Positions 6,333 to 7,245 of a DNA stretch of 7,245 nt are shown here, one piece after another (position 1 is the stretch's first letter; each line of letters opens with the position of its first letter). The translations under genes were made by a program, and so were the position numbers. The notes under the pieces are model-generated. The model made no database searches and had not been told where the DNA came from. It saw only the letters and a program-made list of their open reading frames with translations. Source of the stretch: Candidatus Omnitrophota bacterium (lineage in GTDB: Bacteria; Omnitrophota; Gorgyraeia; 2-02-FULL-51-18; JAGOUK01); the NCBI GenBank assembly GCA_020058965.1, contig JAGVCY010000076.1:1-7245 (forward strand), in the 5' to 3' direction.

Positions 6333-6372
6333 CGATTGTTCATCCAATTTATCATCCATTTTGAACGATTCG
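6333..6372. promoter_or_regulatory. Imperfect dyad just upstream of the ATPase promoter
   Basis: CGATTGTTCA (6333-6342) faces TGAACGATTCG (6362-6372), an inverted match with one inserted base and one mismatch. Between the arms TCATCCA occurs twice, twelve bases apart. The dyad ends four bases before the -35 box, so a regulator site is possible but weakly supported. Confidence 0.25.
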
Positions 6373-6376
6373 AGTG

Positions 6377-6405
6377 TTGACTGCCTCCGGCTGCGGCAGT
6401 AGAAT
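6377..6405 (+). promoter_or_regulatory. Sigma-70-type promoter for the ATPase gene
   Basis: TTGACT (6377-6382) and TAGAAT (6400-6405) each match the -35 and -10 consensus at five of six positions, with the ideal 17-base spacer. Transcription would begin near 6412, giving a leader of roughly 40 bases to ATG 6454. The spacer carries CTGCC and GGCAG as a short dyad. It is the best promoter-like sequence in the window. Confidence 0.5.
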
Positions 6406-6453
6406 AACTCAGTTTCAAACAGCCACAAAAAATATTTTACTTTTATTTTACAT

Positions 6454-7245
6454 ATGTTTTCGGACCCCGTTGTCGGGAGTCTCTTCTTTGGCCGCGAAGA
6501 GGTTCTCGAAACTCTAAAAAAGCGTGTCGATGCCTTCCGGGACGGCTACCGCCAGAACCTTGCATTAATTGGCGAGGAGCGGCTCGGGAAGACATCGGTC
6601 GTTCATCAATACCTGCACGTGTCTCACGACAGACGCGTTCTGCCTGTTTTTATTGACCTCACTCACCAAACGCTCGAAACTTTCATCCAACATTTTTGCC
6701 GCACGCTTTTGTTCCAGGCGTTGGTCGGGGCGAAGGCCGCTGACGATGCAGTTGCGGTTACAAATTGGGAAGAGATGCTGGCTCGCGCCCAAAGCGTCTG
6801 CCCGAGGACGGTTGAAGCAATTCGTGCCGTGCTCGCCGTTCTGCAGGCCGGTGAGGGAGAACGCGCTTTTTCGATGGTATTTGAACTCACGACACAGATG
6901 TTCCGTGAAACAGGCCGGCGGTGCGTTGTTATTTTGGATGAATTCCATCGGCTGGGAGATTTTCCGGTCCGGCAGGCATTTCAGGTCTTTGGAAAGCGCC
7001 TCATGGTTCAGAAGGAAACTCAGTACATTCTACTGAGTTCCTCGGTGCGCCTCTCCCGCGAAATACTCGCCCAGAAGCTGGCCCTCCTTTTTGGACATTT
7101 TGAGCGGATCGATCTGGGGCCTTTTGACTTCGCGACCTCCGACCGATTCATTATCCGGCATTTGGAGCCGGCCGTTTTGGACGCGCCCACCCGGCGTTTC
7201 CTGATCGCCATGACCGACGGGCATCCGTTTTACCTGAATGCACTG
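6454..7245 (+). CDS. P-loop AAA-type ATPase, N-terminal 264 residues (3' end outside window)
   Basis: The frame begins at ATG 6454, the first possible start after an in-frame TAG at 6400-6402, and runs open through the last base. The N-terminus carries FFGREEVLETL (11-21), the entry motif of archaeal-type AAA/STAND-like ATPases. Walker A is GEERLGKT (40-47). Walker B is VVILDE (158-163), and a sensor-1-like strand YILLSSS lies at 191-197. The region after it (IDLGPFDF, then a helical part with DGHPFYLNAL) fits the lid region of the same family, where proteins often bind DNA or sense a signal through a missing C-terminal part. ATP binding and hydrolysis are likely; the partner and role are unknown. 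No Shine-Dalgarno sequence precedes the ATG, only an AT-rich leader behind a good promoter. It is transcribed in the same direction as the nuclease gene, 344 bases downstream, and probably has its own promoter. Confidence 0.88.
   Translation, partial: MFSDPVVGSLFFGREEVLETLKKRVDAFRDGYRQNLALIGEERLGKTSVVHQYLHVSHDRRVLPVFIDLTHQTLETFIQHFCRTLLFQALVGAKAADDAVAVTNWEEMLARAQSVCPRTVEAIRAVLAVLQAGEGERAFSMVFELTTQMFRETGRRCVVILDEFHRLGDFPVRQAFQVFGKRLMVQKETQYILLSSSVRLSREILAQKLALLFGHFERIDLGPFDFATSDRFIIRHLEPAVLDAPTRRFLIAMTDGHPFYLNAL

Noticed and set aside
6569..7036. 155-codon plus-strand frame overlapping the ATPase
   Set aside because: It is in another frame of the ATPase gene, whose own frame carries GRE, Walker A, Walker B and sensor motifs. 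The composition rich in Arg, Ser and Cys is that of a shadow frame.

Overview
The window reads as a bacterial chromosomal stretch with all recognisable genes on the + strand. The dominant feature is one very long multi-domain protein. It is followed by an accessory-looking block of two smaller genes, decayed gene ends and short repeats. The moderately GC-rich coding sequence, the giant protein with shuffled domains, and a C-terminal tail module that recurs in an orphan copy are all reminiscent of Candidatus Omnitrophota (OP3) or related PVC-type genomes. That assignment is an impression from protein style, not a demonstrated placement.

Region 1 (2-4684) is one continuous reading frame, open at the left window edge. 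It encodes at least 1,554 residues. I can see two separate HExxxH zinc-peptidase-like motifs (residues 272-277 and 887-892, counting from the GTG at 20), a GNAT acetyltransferase-like domain (about 1015-1190), a Pro/Ala-rich linker, a short hydrophobic stretch and an alpha/beta C-terminal region. Region 2 (4685-5062) holds an orphan copy of the giant protein's C-terminal tail (4737-4946), a REP-like motif, an AT-rich stretch and the first copy of a direct repeat.

Region 3 (5063-6109) is a complete DUF1016/YhcG-family PD-(D/E)XK nuclease gene. It contains a perfect 27-nt palindrome. Region 4 (6110-6453, 344 bases) has no intact gene. It holds a pyrimidine tract, a 28-codon remnant resembling the C-terminus of a second DUF1016-type gene, a 19-nt inverted repeat, a second REP-like motif, the second copy of the direct repeat, a dyad and a good sigma-70-type promoter. 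Region 5 (6454-7245) is the start of a P-loop AAA-type ATPase gene that runs off the right edge.

The nuclease gene with its trailing remnant is bracketed by two copies of a bipartite direct repeat (5006-5053 and 6282-6327), which suggests a gained or shuffled cassette. Twice in the window a full-length gene is followed by an orphan C-terminal tail of a paralogue, so recombination or decay among gene-family members appears to shape the locus. The nuclease and the ATPase could act in DNA processing or defence, but nothing in the sequence shows that they work together. I saw no tRNA, rRNA, CRISPR array, transposase or convincing intrinsic terminator.
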